Of a stretch of 64,000 bases of DNA, positions 1-12,923 are shown piece by piece. A model generated the notes under the pieces. The model was not told the origin of the DNA. It made no database searches and saw only the letters and a program-made list of their open reading frames with translations. This DNA is from Paralvinella palmiformis (lineage: Eukaryota > Annelida > Polychaeta > Terebellida > Alvinellidae): positions 112,001 through 176,000 of the forward strand of contig JAODUP010000514.1 of NCBI GenBank assembly GCA_025642065.1. Reading direction: 5' to 3'. Position 1 is the stretch's first letter; each line of letters begins with the position of its first letter. The position numbers were made by a program, and so were the translations under genes.

Positions 1-2440
1 AAACATCCATCATCACTTGGTCTCCAGGTTTTTAAAGAATCATATTTGTGCCAATCGTTTTTGATATTTTATTGTTGTGGTAAGCGACGAGGACTTTATT
101 CAAATGCCTCCCCACCCTCATCCCACTCTTTAGGAGCCTTAGAAACTGCAGTCTGGCGGTCATCAACTCTAATACGAGTATGCTATCTGTAGGTGGAAAT
201 TATCAGGATACGATCCAGACAGCAATCCATCAACTGGTTGTCGATGACCAGTTGAGGGTATTTAAACATTTAGTAAAGTTGCATCACACAGGTTTCCTGT
301 TTGTGGAAATTAGTCAGTTTGTTTAGTCTTTCTGGTTTGTCTTCGGAATTTGGCAGCAGCGACACCTGGTGGCTGACTGATTGATGGTAATGAGATATCT
401 CAGCAAGTTGCTGTGTACGTGTATGCGTGTTTATATCCATAGTTGTGTTCTTAGTGTGTGCAGTGTGTTTTCATTGCTGGTTGAATTTCTCGTGTTCAGA
501 TTTATTGAGTTCATTCAGTAATTTCAATTTGCATCGACCCATTTATGTATCGTCACCTGGAACATCTGTTCCTTAACCTAAATTACTAACATAATATTTA
601 TAATTAACGTATAACGTTTCTGGTGCACAACTTGGGTCTAGCTGAACACACACCCGAGAGGCAGTAAGCGAACGCATGATTTTCAGTTTCTGTCGAACAT
701 TTGGGTTCTGATCAGTTTGTGTGCCAGTCTGGATCAGGTAAACGAGTATTAGTCTGGTTTATATTACTGTCGCCAAACTGATGACCAAATCTTACGCTCA
801 TCACTCGTAAGTTAGTACAAGGTAAGGGTAGTCTAGGTGTTGTTGACATTTTAATATTGATACAAAATTTGTTGTAATATATTTAAAGGTGTTGATATTA
901 AGCCGTCTGTGATCGAAGTTTTCAAAACATAATTCGCATAAAACAGGTGGAGCAAGAACACAAGTCTATAACAATGATGTTGTTAACCTAGGTGGCAGCA
1001 CTGTCTCTTGATGCTGGGTTCGTTGAGAAAACAAGTTTAGTACTAGTAGTTCAGGGTCATCCTATTTGATTGTTTGTTTAGAGGGGGAGAATTATTATTT
1101 TTAATTCAGTTTTTGTTCGTGTGGAACATTGTTAGCATTAGTTCATGGTATTTACTAGCTGGTGTGAGCCTCCCAGGTTAATTAGACATCATTTAGTGTA
1201 TACTGTCTGAGCGTGGTTGACTTTGTGTAATTAAACAAATACTTTTCTACTGGAATCGATTTTATCTTCTGGAATGTATTGATCTTTCTCGTTTTAAAAC
1301 CTTGCCGATGACGTTATGGTATTGTAAATGTCATTAAAATAGATATTGCTTTGTCGCCTTCTACGTACATGTAATCATTCAGAAACAAAAAAACATTTGG
1401 AGTATCTTTAGATAATGACATAACAGGAAAATGATGATGATGATAATGATGATGATGATATTGACTCGGTTCAGTGGCAGTTTTTAACATGGCTAGCTGC
1501 TTCGGCGACGAAAATGTAGATGTTCGGTAATTCGGTGTTTCTCTTGGAGGGGGGAGGGGTGGATGACATATTAAATATAGAAAGTCTTTTGCCTGTTACC
1601 TGGTTTAATTTTATATTTGACTACTAGGAATCTATGATAGTGCTACAGCTGGAGGATTGGAACGACATCCAAAACCTTAACTCACTCGGGCCACAGACGT
1701 TCGTTCCCCTCGGGTGCAATGGCCAGAGTGCTGCGCTGAAATGTATCCAATTCCTGGTCAATTAGACAAAGATCGGTTTTTTATCCAATCCTGTCCTTTG
1801 GCTGAGTGAGAGTGTACTTGGAAAACTTCCCACAGCATCTCAGTCGGTGGGTGATGAGCCATTTCAGAACATTCCCTTTGAGAGATGATCTCCCAGATCT
1901 GTTTCCCGCATCTTCGTGGTTACTGTTAGTTGTATGTTCAGCATCAGGTCTAGGTTACGAAGACGCCGTCGTAGTTTATAATCGATACTGATATATATCT
2001 ATATAGTGATAGATGCAGAGATGAGGAGGACAATAGATGAGGGTGGATGGTTTCAGTTAGGTACGTATTTCATTGGGCACTGATCGTGGCAGGTGGGATG
2101 TGGGGGGAGAGATCGGCAGAAGTTAGTGGTCGAGTTCGCAGGTTTTTGGGACACTCTGCTTTTGGGAACCCAGGTACTTCTTACGATTGACGGGTGGGGG
2201 GAAGGAAGTTTGGGCGGTTCGGTGGTTTTATAGGTGGGCGGAGTTCAATGACATCTTGGCCCAATTAGGCTGCTCAGTGTCGTAGAACATTTTAAGTCTT
2301 AATCATAAAAGAATGAACAGCTTTAAACATCTGTAAAAGTGAAATGCACTGACCTAAATAATTTAATGACTATAATTACAGTAATATTACAGTAAAGAAG
2401 TAATGGTACAGGTAGTATTAAGTTGGTAAGTCATATTTAA
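1..2440. other. Non-coding stretch, no gene recognised
   Basis: No reading frame here resembles a known protein or has convincing splice borders. It holds short GATGAT runs near 1432-1460 and a G-rich patch near 1546-1562. It may be the intron upstream of the first visible slc39a13 exon, but nothing in the sequence proves that. Confidence 0.5.
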
Positions 2441-2441
2441 A

Positions 2442-2491
<50 letters not shown>
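2442..2491. repeat. (GT)n microsatellite
   Basis: About 25 uninterrupted GT units. The open frame across it, reading alternating Cys and Val, is a product of the repeat and not a gene. Confidence 0.95.
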
Positions 2492-2494
<3 letters not shown>

Positions 2495-2708
2495 GAAGGA
2501 TGATGAAAGCAGCTTTGAGCATTCTTTTTTTCTGCTGTTCTATGGTTTTCATCATTTTCTCCCTGATACTCTTTTGGGATTTTTTTTGGGGATCCTTCCT
2601 TTTGGGATGTACTTGTGCATTCCCATCAGACCAGGGTTCAAATCCGCTTGGTCTGTGTAGCCGTGGAGTGTTTCATCTGATTGTATCGATTCTCCAGGTA
2701 GGGAGAGT

Positions 2709-2860
2709 GTTCCGATGGCGCAGTGGTTAGAATACTGCACTGCAAGCCTATAGGTTGTGGGTTCGAATCTGGCTCGTGTCTCTCTGTCTGTGGGATTTAT
2801 TTCCCTCGACGGATGGGAGTAGCCCCCTGCCCAGTATCTGTTCCGGCTATAACACGTATC
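2709..2860 (+). mobile_element. tRNA-headed SINE, family D
   Basis: A tRNA-like head carries an A box in TGGCGCAGTGGTTAG and a B box in GGGTTCGAATC, the internal RNA polymerase III promoter layout. Related, more diverged copies lie near 10813 (plus), and 27505, 43737, 52330 and 53457 (minus). The 3' limit is uncertain. It is not a tRNA gene because the arms do not close into a full cloverleaf. Confidence 0.7.
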
Positions 2861-3410
2861 GGATTAAAACAAACCAGTCACTCGCTCACAGCAGGATACA
2901 TACTTTTAATAGAAAGTCATCTTCACCGAGCATGCCACACACATATTGGTCTGTAACTCCTGTAGAACTGTCATAAATAAGCATTTGAAAGATAAGCGGT
3001 TTTGTTGGATTTGAAGCGGAAACCCCTTGTATTGTGTTCTACCATACTATCGGCTGGCTGGATCTTCTTGAGATGCTGTTCGTGGCAGTGTTAGAGTTTG
3101 TTACAGTTTGTGGGTTATGTACACCAAAGGAAAACTCATCAGTGGCGTCGCTTAGCATTGACCTTGTTTATGGACGGATGAAGAAATGGGTCATACATGG
3201 AAGCTTTTATTAAATGTTTAAGCTAATTGTTGTTAGCTGTAAGTATAGGATAAAGCGAATAAATGTACTGACCTTGTACTCGATGAGACGATCGCGTATT
3301 CCAGTTGACCACTTTTTGTAATCCAGAAACACAATCCGGTATCCGGAAGAAGGCTATCCGTGAATCACTTTAGCGAATACACCACACAACAGATGTTGGT
3401 CATTCCCTGT

Positions 3411-3450
3411 GGTGGTGATGGTGATGGTGGTGGTGGTGGTGGTGGGGCGG
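3411..3450. repeat. (GGT)n-rich microsatellite
   Basis: Imperfect GGT/GAT trinucleotide run, strongly G-rich on the plus strand. Confidence 0.8.
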
Positions 3451-3569
3451 TGCTTAAGTGGTGATGCTGGTTGCCACTCACTGGTGGGCATGGAACACCC
3501 CACCCCGAATGTGGGCTTTAACACTGAACTAAGTACAGTGATAAACGGCAATTTGGAATAGCTGTGTGT

Positions 3570-3790
3570 TAAGTGTGTTAAGGCTGGCAACTGCAGCGTG
3601 TTAAGGTTGCCTGTGAAGATTCACCGTTAAGGCTGACTACTGCGGCGTGTTTAAAGGCTGCCTCCTAAGAATCACTGTTAAGTCTGGCTACTCCTGCGTG
3701 TTAAGGCTGCCTCCCAAGGTTCACTGTTAAGGCTGGCTACTGCGGCGTGTTAAGGTTGCCTCCCAAGCTTCTCTGTTAAGACTGACCCTG
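3570..3790. repeat. Tandem repeat, period about 50 bp, four units
   Basis: The phrase GTTAAGGCTGGCTACTGC recurs with small changes from 3577, 3626, 3677 and 3726, and a fifth partial start lies at 3775. Each unit contains two related sub-phrases (GTTAAGGCTG and GTTAAGGTTGCCTCCC), so the period is itself a dimer. Confidence 0.85.
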
Positions 3791-4213
3791 GTTTGTCGGG
3801 ATCTAAAGCATTCTGGCAGACTGTTCTTGTGGTATGGCTGTTCTTATTGTCTTATCATTATGTTTGGGTGGGGGGCGAAGAATCCTGCTGTCTCTGTATG
3901 TATCTGAGTATATACGGCTCTCAGCTTACGTCTCAATATATTATTGATTGATAATTAATTTTAGTAGACTTCCGATCACGGGCGGAGGTGATCCCTGTGA
4001 TGCAGTGTTCTGGATCGGTGGCCAGCTGAAAACTGTTCCTGGGCCAGTTTTTCCAGAGGATGACTGTAACCGGTATCCAGTGGTCTCGAATCTTGATTGG
4101 CTATTGCCGCTAAATCTTCTATCGGCATCTCCATGGTTACCAATGAATTACATCAGCCTCTCTTATTGGCCGAACACGTTAAGGAGCGATCAACAACTGG
4201 ACCGGTCTGATCT

Positions 4214-4410
4214 TCTTTGGAAGGGCGCCTCTGTGGTCTAACTGGTAGCGCGTTGGACCACCGATCACTACCACCTGTGTTCGAATCTCGGCCTGGCCAT
4301 ATCTGAAGGGTGTTTCATCTTTGACTTCGCTTCATTACCTTTGGGAGCTCGCTCGGCCCATTTAGGCCACCGTGTGAACAAAAGTGGCCGTAAAACACCA
4401 ATCGTCGTCA
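4214..4410 (+). mobile_element. tRNA-headed SINE, family A, copy 1
   Basis: The head has an A box (GTGGTCTAACTGGTAGC) and a B box (GTTCGAATCTC). A body of about 110 bp and a short ATC-type tail follow. TCTGATCT lies at both 4206-4213 and 4411-4418, giving a target-site duplication. This is the reference description for the family; other copies are at 19653, 20835, 26381, 27611, 38910 and 46052. Confidence 0.9.
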
Positions 4411-5102
4411 TCTGATCTCGTTTGGCCTCGGCAAACACACACTTGAATGGCACTTGTTCCGAAAAGTGCCAAACTAGCCATCAGGGTTTTTTTTTCTTCA
4501 ATTGAACGAGCAGGTAATTAAGTTAATGAAACACAAAATCTCTCGAGAGAGCAAGAATTCACAAAACCCAAATTTGTACTTTAAGAGTCCATCCACCCGT
4601 TGTTGCTGGCTGGCTGGCTTTGCGCTGTATAGGTTTAACTGTTAACACTGATTGACTGCCAGGCACAGTGGAAAATGATTTTTTTTTTCTCACGAGAATG
4701 GATACATTCAGGGAACATGTGTTCACGATCACTAGTTGGTGTTTATGTACAGCTGGCCAGACATGAAATTTCATTAAAAGACCGGTGAAAAATCAACATT
4801 ATCCGATGAAATATTAGAACACTTAAAAGGGTTGGCGGTTCTGATTGTGTTTGGATTGGAAATAAATGTATTACAGTGACAGTATTTCTGATTTGGGGTG
4901 GGTGGGGGTGGAGAGTTGTCTGAATTATTTGTATTGTTGTTGGTTGGCCAATGGGTAGCATACATGAACACTACTTCAGGCATTATCACACATGTTGGCT
5001 CTTTAGTAGAGAGTGATAAGATTGAGAGAGTATCAAGGTTTGAATCCACTGACTGGTCAGGAAATAAGCTGGCTGTAAACAAGTACCTACTGGTAACTGA
5101 AG

Positions 5103-5150
5103 ATTAATAATAATAATAATAATAACAATAATAATAATAATAATAACAAC
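5103..5150. repeat. (AAT)n microsatellite
   Basis: Imperfect AAT/AAC trinucleotide run. Confidence 0.85.
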
Positions 5151-5676
5151 AAAACACTGTTCCTGGAATGGCCAGCGACTACTTGTAAATGTCCTCGCTG
5201 CTTGCCATTATGCTGTGATTAATTAGACTCAGTGAGTGAGTGGGTAGGTGAACAGCTTTTTGGAACATATAGCCAATGGACAACTTCCCTGGGAAACCCC
5301 CCACGGACAGGAAACTTGATCTATTTTACACGGCGACCCAGCGATTAATTAGAGAATGTTCACGTCCGTAAGTTATTGTAGTAGCTATTACTAGTATTAG
5401 TACAAGCTAAATTTGCCATTCCAATAATGGTACAAGCAGTGGGACACTTGGTAAACATTACTTTAATGATTTTACTAAGTGATCTTTTAATATTATTAAT
5501 AATAATATTTTCCTTATTACTTGTATCAGAGTTTATTAGTAATATCAGTGTGATATTATAATATTGTATTTGTTTACTTGGTCTTAGATGAGAAATTATA
5601 TGTTGTTTTAATTTTTGGACAAAAGTTTTTGGCATTTAGTTACCGTGATATAGTAACGTACCCGGATATTTGAATT

Positions 5677-6012
5677 GTAATAACAATAATAATAATAATA
5701 TGTGACATTTATATAGTGCCCTATTCAACTAGATAGCTGCTCTAAGGTGCTTTACAATATTATTATCCCTGACTCAGACCTGTTTCACCCAGCACACATC
5801 TCAACTCCCAAGGGAGCATACGACGCATGCTGCCATTATAGGCGCAAAGCGTTACACAAACACATAGCCATCTCGTCCTGTCAGGTACTGCTTTTTTATG
5901 GATGAGTGAACGGAGAGCCACATGACGGCATTGCAGCTCACAGAGCCTCGAACCCGTGACAGTTCGGCTATCGGCTATGAGTCCTCCGTTCTAACCAACT
6001 GCGCTATCACAG
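5677..6012 (-). mobile_element. tRNA-headed SINE, family B, copy 1
   Basis: Read on the minus strand, it starts with a tRNA-like head (A box in ATAGCGCAGTTGGTTAG, B box in GGGTTCGAGGC) and ends in an ATT-repeat tail at 5677-5700. A near-identical second copy lies at 50406-50736 in the same orientation, and a tail-only fragment at 6412-6478. The element is about 320 bp, longer than family A. Confidence 0.85.
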
Positions 6013-6221
6013 TTCATTATCGTTTTCAGTCCCTTCTAATTTAAACATTTATATTGTTAAACAATACTTGCAGTTTGTTTTCTGAAGGTGACTTTGGACA
6101 TCACAGCATTCTTGTGAAGTAGGCATAGCTGGTGGTGTTACGACAGTCAAACATAACCACGTTGTAACTGTAAGCGCCGTCGTTACTTCTTCCATTGCGT
6201 AAATTTGTTTTATTGATTGAA

Positions 6222-6292
6222 CCAGACATGGGATAAATTCCATTTTGTCAATTCCAATTCCACATCAAATTTATCAATTCCAAATAGAGCTC
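6222..6292 (+). mobile_element. Left-end fragment of the AATTCC-type MITE
   Basis: It begins CAGACATGGGATAAATTCC, close to the terminal repeat of the complete copy at 13500-13787. About 70 bp of the AATTCC-rich interior follow before homology ends. Confidence 0.7.
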
Positions 6293-6364
6293 CCTTGAAG
6301 GCATTGGGGCATGATCAGATGCAGGCATTATTTCACTGGAACTATTTTTGACACAATCATGCTA

Positions 6365-7083
6365 CAGTCGGACTCCATTATACCGCAGTCTGTTATAACA
6401 CGAAATAAGATATAATAATAATAAATAAATAATATACGAAATTTATATAGCGCCCTATATAACCTGTAAGAAGGTTACTCTAACACGGTCAGACCTTGGA
6501 CCCTAAGTCGTGGAATCCAGAACAGAGCATTTTTATGCAAATATTTCAAAATAATTTGAACGTGTTTTCACAGTTTCTAATTCATGTGTAAAAAAAACAT
6601 AGCCAACGGCCACAACCTACCCACAGGTATGTGTATTGAGCACAAACTTAATTAATTACACACCAACTTGGCTCAATCAGCCAAACAAACGTTTATTGCG
6701 CACATGCAGCTATAAATGTCCATTTATTGGTTCATATAGTTGCTACCATCATGTGTAAAACATGTACTATTTCTGGCGAATGAATATCACCAATCCAAGA
6801 TGGCTGCTTCTTTTTGCCTAATTTTGCAGAAACATTTTAATTTCCACATAAACACTGAGGTAACATTTATGTTTCAGTCAACAAATGATTAAACAATTAC
6901 TGGGAACATTTATGAAATAAACAGTTGTATGTAATCTTAAAGGATGGTGCAAAACGATGTGAACACATGGACTCCCTATTATCATCTACCATGATACTGC
7001 CCTAGTCTTACTTCGTGGTCCACCAGTAACACGGTCTACAGGTTGTGGACCCCAAGGACCATGTTATAACGGGGCCTGACTTT
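6365..7083. mobile_element. pogo/Tigger-like non-autonomous DNA transposon, copy 1
   Basis: The left end CAGTCGGACTCCATTATA and the right end TATAACGGGGCCTGACTT form a degenerate terminal inverted repeat. TA dinucleotides flank both sides, as in Tc1/mariner/pogo insertions. The interior has no transposase frame. The right 500 bp reappear at 39185-39791. A family-B SINE tail (6412-6478) sits inside the left end. The superfamily assignment is inference from terminus style and the TA target. Confidence 0.7.
6412..6478 (-). mobile_element. SINE family B, 3' tail fragment
   Basis: Matches the phrase TTTATATAGCGCCCTAT and the ATA/ATT tail of the complete family-B copies. The tRNA-like head is missing. 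Confidence 0.6.
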
Positions 7084-7085
7084 AC

Positions 7086-9110
7086 TTCTACATTAAAAAT
7101 AATCAGTTGTCCAAGGCCTTTAACTGTGAGCTTCCATTAAATATTAGTCCATAGTTAGAAGCTAATTAGAATCCACTGCTAGTCCACAGGACTAGAAAAA
7201 TATACTAGTCCTGAGAGTGATTCACTAGTTCTGATTATGCCAAATAAAGATTAACATACATAAAGTTTATTTCATAATATAAAGTTGGCTGATGTTGTTG
7301 CATTATAAATGCACTTAAAAGTCTATTTTGAAGAAAACAAACTACAAGTGACCGGTAGATGATCCCAAAAGAGCATCTGGTTTCAACTGCTGAAACTCGG
7401 AAGAACCTAAGTTAGGGTCCATTTCTGTTTACATATTAATTCATTGAGAAAAACAAACACAGGCAAGATGGTAACGTGGACGGAATTTCTTGTGATGGCG
7501 ATGACAACACAGCACGCTGTTCCCACATTTTCCCGCAGTGTGCACAACCTGTTGGTTGGTTAAAAACATTTCAACGCCGGGGATATGTTCAGCAGAATGA
7601 TAACTGAAATGGAATGGCTATATATCTGCCATGACATGTTGCTGCAGATGCTTCGTCATTTTAACCTAATAATTGTACTCACTGGAGGAAGACTCAAACA
7701 GAAAATTTATTGGTCCTGTCAAGTTTCTAATCACCTCACACGAACGGGTGAGCGTTAATTTCAAACCCTGTTGGACCATTTGTATACTTGCACATGAACA
7801 AAATAGAATATTTGGTTATTTCAGGTGATTTTAATAATAATTACTCATATTGGTATTATTAGTCACTCTTGTCATGTTCATCTTGCAAAGTTTATGTTTT
7901 CGTGGATCATTTTCAGCTGGCCACCACATGACTAATTAATTATACATGCTCAGCATTGGGATTCAGAGAGTGGTGACGTTACGCGCATAACCAATTAAAA
8001 TAATACCAAAATGCACACAAGCTTGCTAATTGGAAGATGAACAGGAATGATACCCTGTATATACTTGTGTATAAGTTGATCTTGTAAATAACACGAGGTC
8101 AGTATATCGGTCAATATTGTGGGAAATTGGCCAATTTGGAAATAACTAAGACGAGGCAGAATTTAAAGTTTTGACCTGACTTGTTAAAATTATCAAGAAC
8201 ATCGAAGTAGTGCTAGAGATATGTGTATGTTATCATTGTATAGAACTGATATTAGTGATATTTATACAGCTTTATGTCTTTAAAACATGGAACAAAACAA
8301 ATTAAAATACAAAACTGTCACAGTGATATTTGCAAATTAAGTTTTGTTACACTTCCGTAGAAACACCAGTATGTCTAACTGAAACAAAGCTAATTGTGCC
8401 TGTTACCACTCACCAGACCAGTGGCAATTTTTTTTCGGCTGCGGGCATGCTCTTTTCAAGGATTAAAACCTGGTACCGTATATTTGACAGAACTCTTTCA
8501 CATGAAAGTTAACACCAAACCACTCGGAAGATCATACGGTAAATTTATTGTTGCCATTGCTAACTACAAACTCAAAAACTAAAAACTGAATTTGTATTAT
8601 TGTTGCTGCACCAACATTGTGGAATAAGTTTCCCAGTCATAATAAACTTTAGTGGGTTTTTTTTTTAAACACTTATTTAAAGAAATTTTTAATGTACTTA
8701 TGATATCTAATCGTGGTTTTAATAGGTATTGTGTAACTCCTCAAAACACGATTACCTGGTTCCGGCACTTTATAAAAGTACCGTACATTACAGCGCTTCC
8801 TCTATAAAATGACAACTTAGGGGTTTGGCAAAAGTTGGCATTATAAAATGGATGCGTTATGAAGCGGTGGTGTAGGAGGGATTTCTGCCAGGATATTGAA
8901 AGGCCGATTATGTGAACTTTGTGAATCAGTTCATGTACACATGTGTAATAATTGATCGTGTTGGTTTAATTACGTCTGATATTTTTATTTTAACCAATTA
9001 TTTTACCAGATAATGTGTCGGTGTGAATAAATATCAGTTGTGTGGGGATAACGTATGCATTTATTCATGTGTAATGGCTATCAATTTATCTTGACAATTA
9101 CAATTTTATA
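7086..9110. other. Non-coding stretch, no gene recognised
   Basis: AT-rich sequence with no frame that I can relate to a protein and no paired splice sites of note. Confidence 0.5.
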
Positions 9111-9330
9111 CACATGATACAAATTCAAATTTTATTGCAGTCATCAAAAAAAGAGGTCTTGGTTATTTGTTGCTTTGCATTTTTGCCACGAGACATGTGC
9201 ACAGCCGATTCTGTGATTGTTAAGTTTCTGAGGACAGCCTCCATCGCGCGTCTTGTGGCAAAAATGCAAAGCAACATAATCATCAAGACTTTTTTCATGA
9301 CTGCAATAAAATGCGAATTTGTGTCATGTG
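9111..9330. mobile_element. Mariner-type MITE, near-complete hairpin
   Basis: Two arms of about 84 bp (9111-9194 and 9247-9330) are inverted copies of each other, with a spacer of about 52 bp. The ends read CACATGATACAAATTC and GAATTTGTGTCATGTG. A TA dinucleotide lies directly outside each end (9109-9110 and 9331-9332), which is the mariner target duplication. A 127-codon frame running through it from 9114 arises from the hairpin and has no protein character. Confidence 0.88.
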
Positions 9331-9867
9331 TATATAGTTGTAATTGTCATAATTTACAGGGGGAATTAACAAGGTGGGAAATCCATTCTGATGAAAATGT
9401 TGGTGATAAGTGGGATTGGAGATATATTGGGATGACAATAAGTGTGGGAGCATTATTTATTACTATTAATATTACCCGTCTGCTGTTAGGGATCTGAATT
9501 TATGCTTACCTGCAATTAGTATATCCACATATTGTAATGTCTTCACTGTTTATTAAAATCACAGTTTTAATAATCTTAAAATGTAAATGACTAGATTAAG
9601 AATTAGTCCAATCTTGTTTTAATAAGTTCTTGTATATTTCGTAACAAGATGAAATTTTGCAAGAATTCGTTTTAAGGAAATGTTTGTCCCGATGTGCCCA
9701 TTAGCCTGGCTACCCTAAATATTGATTAGAATACGAGATGACAGTTATCATTTTAATTCTCGACTGCGTCTTGGTGGTGTATTAGAAGGCTGTGTCAAGT
9801 ATTTCCAGCCATCAAGGACAACGTTGTCACAGGATGTTTAATTTTGTGAACAATTGTTTATTTTCAG

Positions 9868-10095
9868 GAATGCGAGAGAGACGCGCAGACTGTAGTCAAC
9901 AATCAGCCAATGGCTGGAGGTGATGGGCGGGTTCTCCGACAGCGGAAAGGACAACATCTGAACGGCTCCTTGAAATCTAATGGCCACCTGAAGAATGGCA
10001 TCGTGTTAAACGGCAACTGTAATAAAGATACTAAAGGTGGCGAGAACGACAAGATAATGAAGACTCCGAGTGATAATGGAAAGACAACAATAAAG
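9868..10095 (+). CDS. slc39a13: slc39a13 exon A: polar loop before helix 4
   Basis: 76 codons, phase 0 at both ends, bounded by TTTTCAG and GTACTC. It encodes a Gly/Asn/Lys-rich cytoplasmic loop with repeated NG dipeptides. In vertebrate ZIP13 this loop is poorly conserved. Identity therefore rests on its in-phase junction with the next exon (reading IK-TSGWLNL, as in the family). Confidence 0.8.
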
Positions 10096-10967
10096 GTACT
10101 CTTCATCTTTTAGACTCCTAATTCCAATAGGTTTGGTTTGCCAGGTTTGATGACGTTCCATTTAATTGTGAATTTTTAGGTGCCGACTGCGGTTTATCAA
10201 TTGTGAGCTGAATCAAACGTATCATTTTTTAATTGTGGCCATCACAGCCAGTCGCTACGTCAAATTGGTTTATTTTATTTCTAAATACAGATGGACGAGG
10301 GACCTCGGCTGGTTTTAATCCAGATGACTTGGTCCCAAAAAGGACATTTCACTTTTCAAGATTGGAAACGTAAATGTTTTTCGTTTTCAGTTTCTGATGT
10401 TAGATCAAAAGGTGTACATTTTGCTAAATTCTGCCTTTTAAGTGATATTGGAGCATATAATATACGGCTTTGCCGCAGACTTTATCACTCCCTCAAATAT
10501 TTTTCAGTTTTTCTCGGTTCCTTTCATAACCTTGATATTTCTCATTAAATACAGATTTGTTTATAATCTGGTATCATCCAATTAAAGGATCACTTTTCGG
10601 GTTCGGATAAAATAACTGTTTCGGTGTCTTAGTGGCTGGCTTGTTGAAAACTCACGAGAAATGTTCTCGTGATTGAGTCGATTGAAGCCTAATGGTCACA
10701 TTGTGGAGTTTTGACTGCAATATGTTGATGTAAAATTGTTATCTTGCTGGTTTCGGTGTCTCAGACTGTCCATAGTATTACGTGAGCTGGTTAATTTTAC
10801 CAATAATGGGTACTCTAATGGGACAGTGATTAGAAGAGCTGTTGTCTTGGTTGTGTGATCAAATCGGACTCATACCTGTATTTGTGTGACATTTCCCTAG
10901 GGCATCATTCCTCAGTCAGGTGTGACCAATACTGAGAGTAAACTAACAAACCAAGCAATCATTTTAG

Positions 10968-11025
<58 letters not shown>

Positions 11026-11217
11026 CAGCCTACAAACAGAGAGTAAAATATAAACATACACAATAAGTAAGATATTAAAATGTAAATTGCATAAGTATTT
11101 AAAAGTAAATTATAAAAAGGATTATAAATATAATTACTAGTATTTGCTTTACACTATTGGCTAGGTCATTGCCATTTGCAGGAAATATGTTGCGTTTGTC
11201 GCGCGGGAATAGTGGTC

Positions 11218-11268
<51 letters not shown>

Positions 11269-11348
11269 ATTATTGAAGTTCCATCACAACGACATTGAAG
11301 AATTGTTCTTCCCACCAGATTGTCACTACTATTAATTGTGTGTGTGTG

Positions 11349-11409
<61 letters not shown>

Positions 11410-12375
11410 GTTATGATTGATTGTTAATACATCTATCTGTTATATTTTGTCTCTTTACAGACCAGTGGTTGGCTGAATCTGATGGCTAATATTATAGATA
11501 ACTTTACACATGGTCTGGCAGTGGCTGGGTCTTATTGTATTAGCACCAAGGTATGTACAGATAGACAGACTGATGTGTGTGTGGGGGGGTTCAGATTATA
11601 AATAGTCAAATTTATTCATTTATGGACATCTTTCTCTTTCTAAAATTGAAAGGAAATTGAATGTTGACATGTTATTGTCACTAAACAGCCAAAATCTGAT
11701 TGCTAGTTAACTCTATTTTTAATTAATAGTCTCACTCCAGAATACATTTGTACATGAGCATGCACACACACACACACACACACATTATATACACCCACAT
11801 TTGTGCACATACACACACCTATGACATATACACACAGACACATACATTTACTTATTATACACACAGAAACACACATTTGTATATTATACAATGCATGAAC
11901 AAATTTACACAGTGTATATTACATGTATGTGCACAAACAAACACACACAAATAAATAGATATATACGTATATACATAGGAACAAATTCATGTGTGAAGAG
12001 GAAATAGTCATTTCACTCTGTCGATTGATATACTTACTGAGATATATTTACTCTGATTATTTCTCTTATGGTTTAAGACTTAAAAGATACCTTCAAATAA
12101 TTCCAGCCTGCCTAAAATAGACTAAAGAACACTAATTTTAATAACAGTGGCAAGAACAGCTTTCAACACATAAATAAAATTGCAGTACCGCCTGTATTAT
12201 AAAGTGTGTAGTCCATTAGTAGACTACAGTGTTTATATCACAAAAAGTGATGCAGTTCACAAGTTATTCCACGTTCACCAGTTGGTACCTTTGTGAAATT
12301 GATACTTAGGTATCGTGACAATTAATAGAGCCAACTAAGGCAATTGGCATAGTGGCATGGACCAAGCATGACCCT

Positions 12376-12427
<52 letters not shown>

Positions 12428-12874
12428 CCAGCTGGTCTTCTCATTTATTATGCCTGTTATCTACTGATCTTTTCACCACTATTATATATATAACTGTTTG
12501 TGTTATAATGCAAACAAATACATATCATCTATACTATTACTAGTATATATGACAAAGAAATAATCCTTTAATTTATTAAACATAAGGCTATCCTTAACAC
12601 CCAAAGGCAAAAATCATGTGTGATACTGATAGTGGAAGAATTACACACCAACAGTTCTCTGCATACACCTATTTCACAGAATATTACTACCAAAGCAATT
12701 ATATCACATATCATATTTCTTATAATTATAACTGCAGACCATGTAATTTTGGTGGAGAAATGTTAGGCATCAAAAAAAGTCCAAACATTGCAGATTATAC
12801 CAACTTTCTTAAGCCAATTAACTTATCAAATGATACCTGAAAATTAATTGTCATCTCTTCATAATTGATGATTC

Positions 12875-12923
<49 letters not shown>

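Noticed and set aside
2443..2730. Open frame starting with alternating Cys-Val
   Set aside because: Produced by a GT microsatellite; the remainder overlaps SINE-like sequence.
3948..4241. 97-codon frame on the plus strand
   Set aside because: It runs into a SINE head at its end, shows no family resemblance, and lacks paired splice sites.
9114..9497. 127-codon open frame upstream of slc39a13
   Set aside because: It runs through both arms of a hairpin MITE and has no protein-like character or splice context.
10291..10548. 85-codon frame beginning right after an AG in slc39a13 intron A
   Set aside because: Exons A and B join in phase with conserved ZIP sequence without it, and its product resembles nothing in the family.
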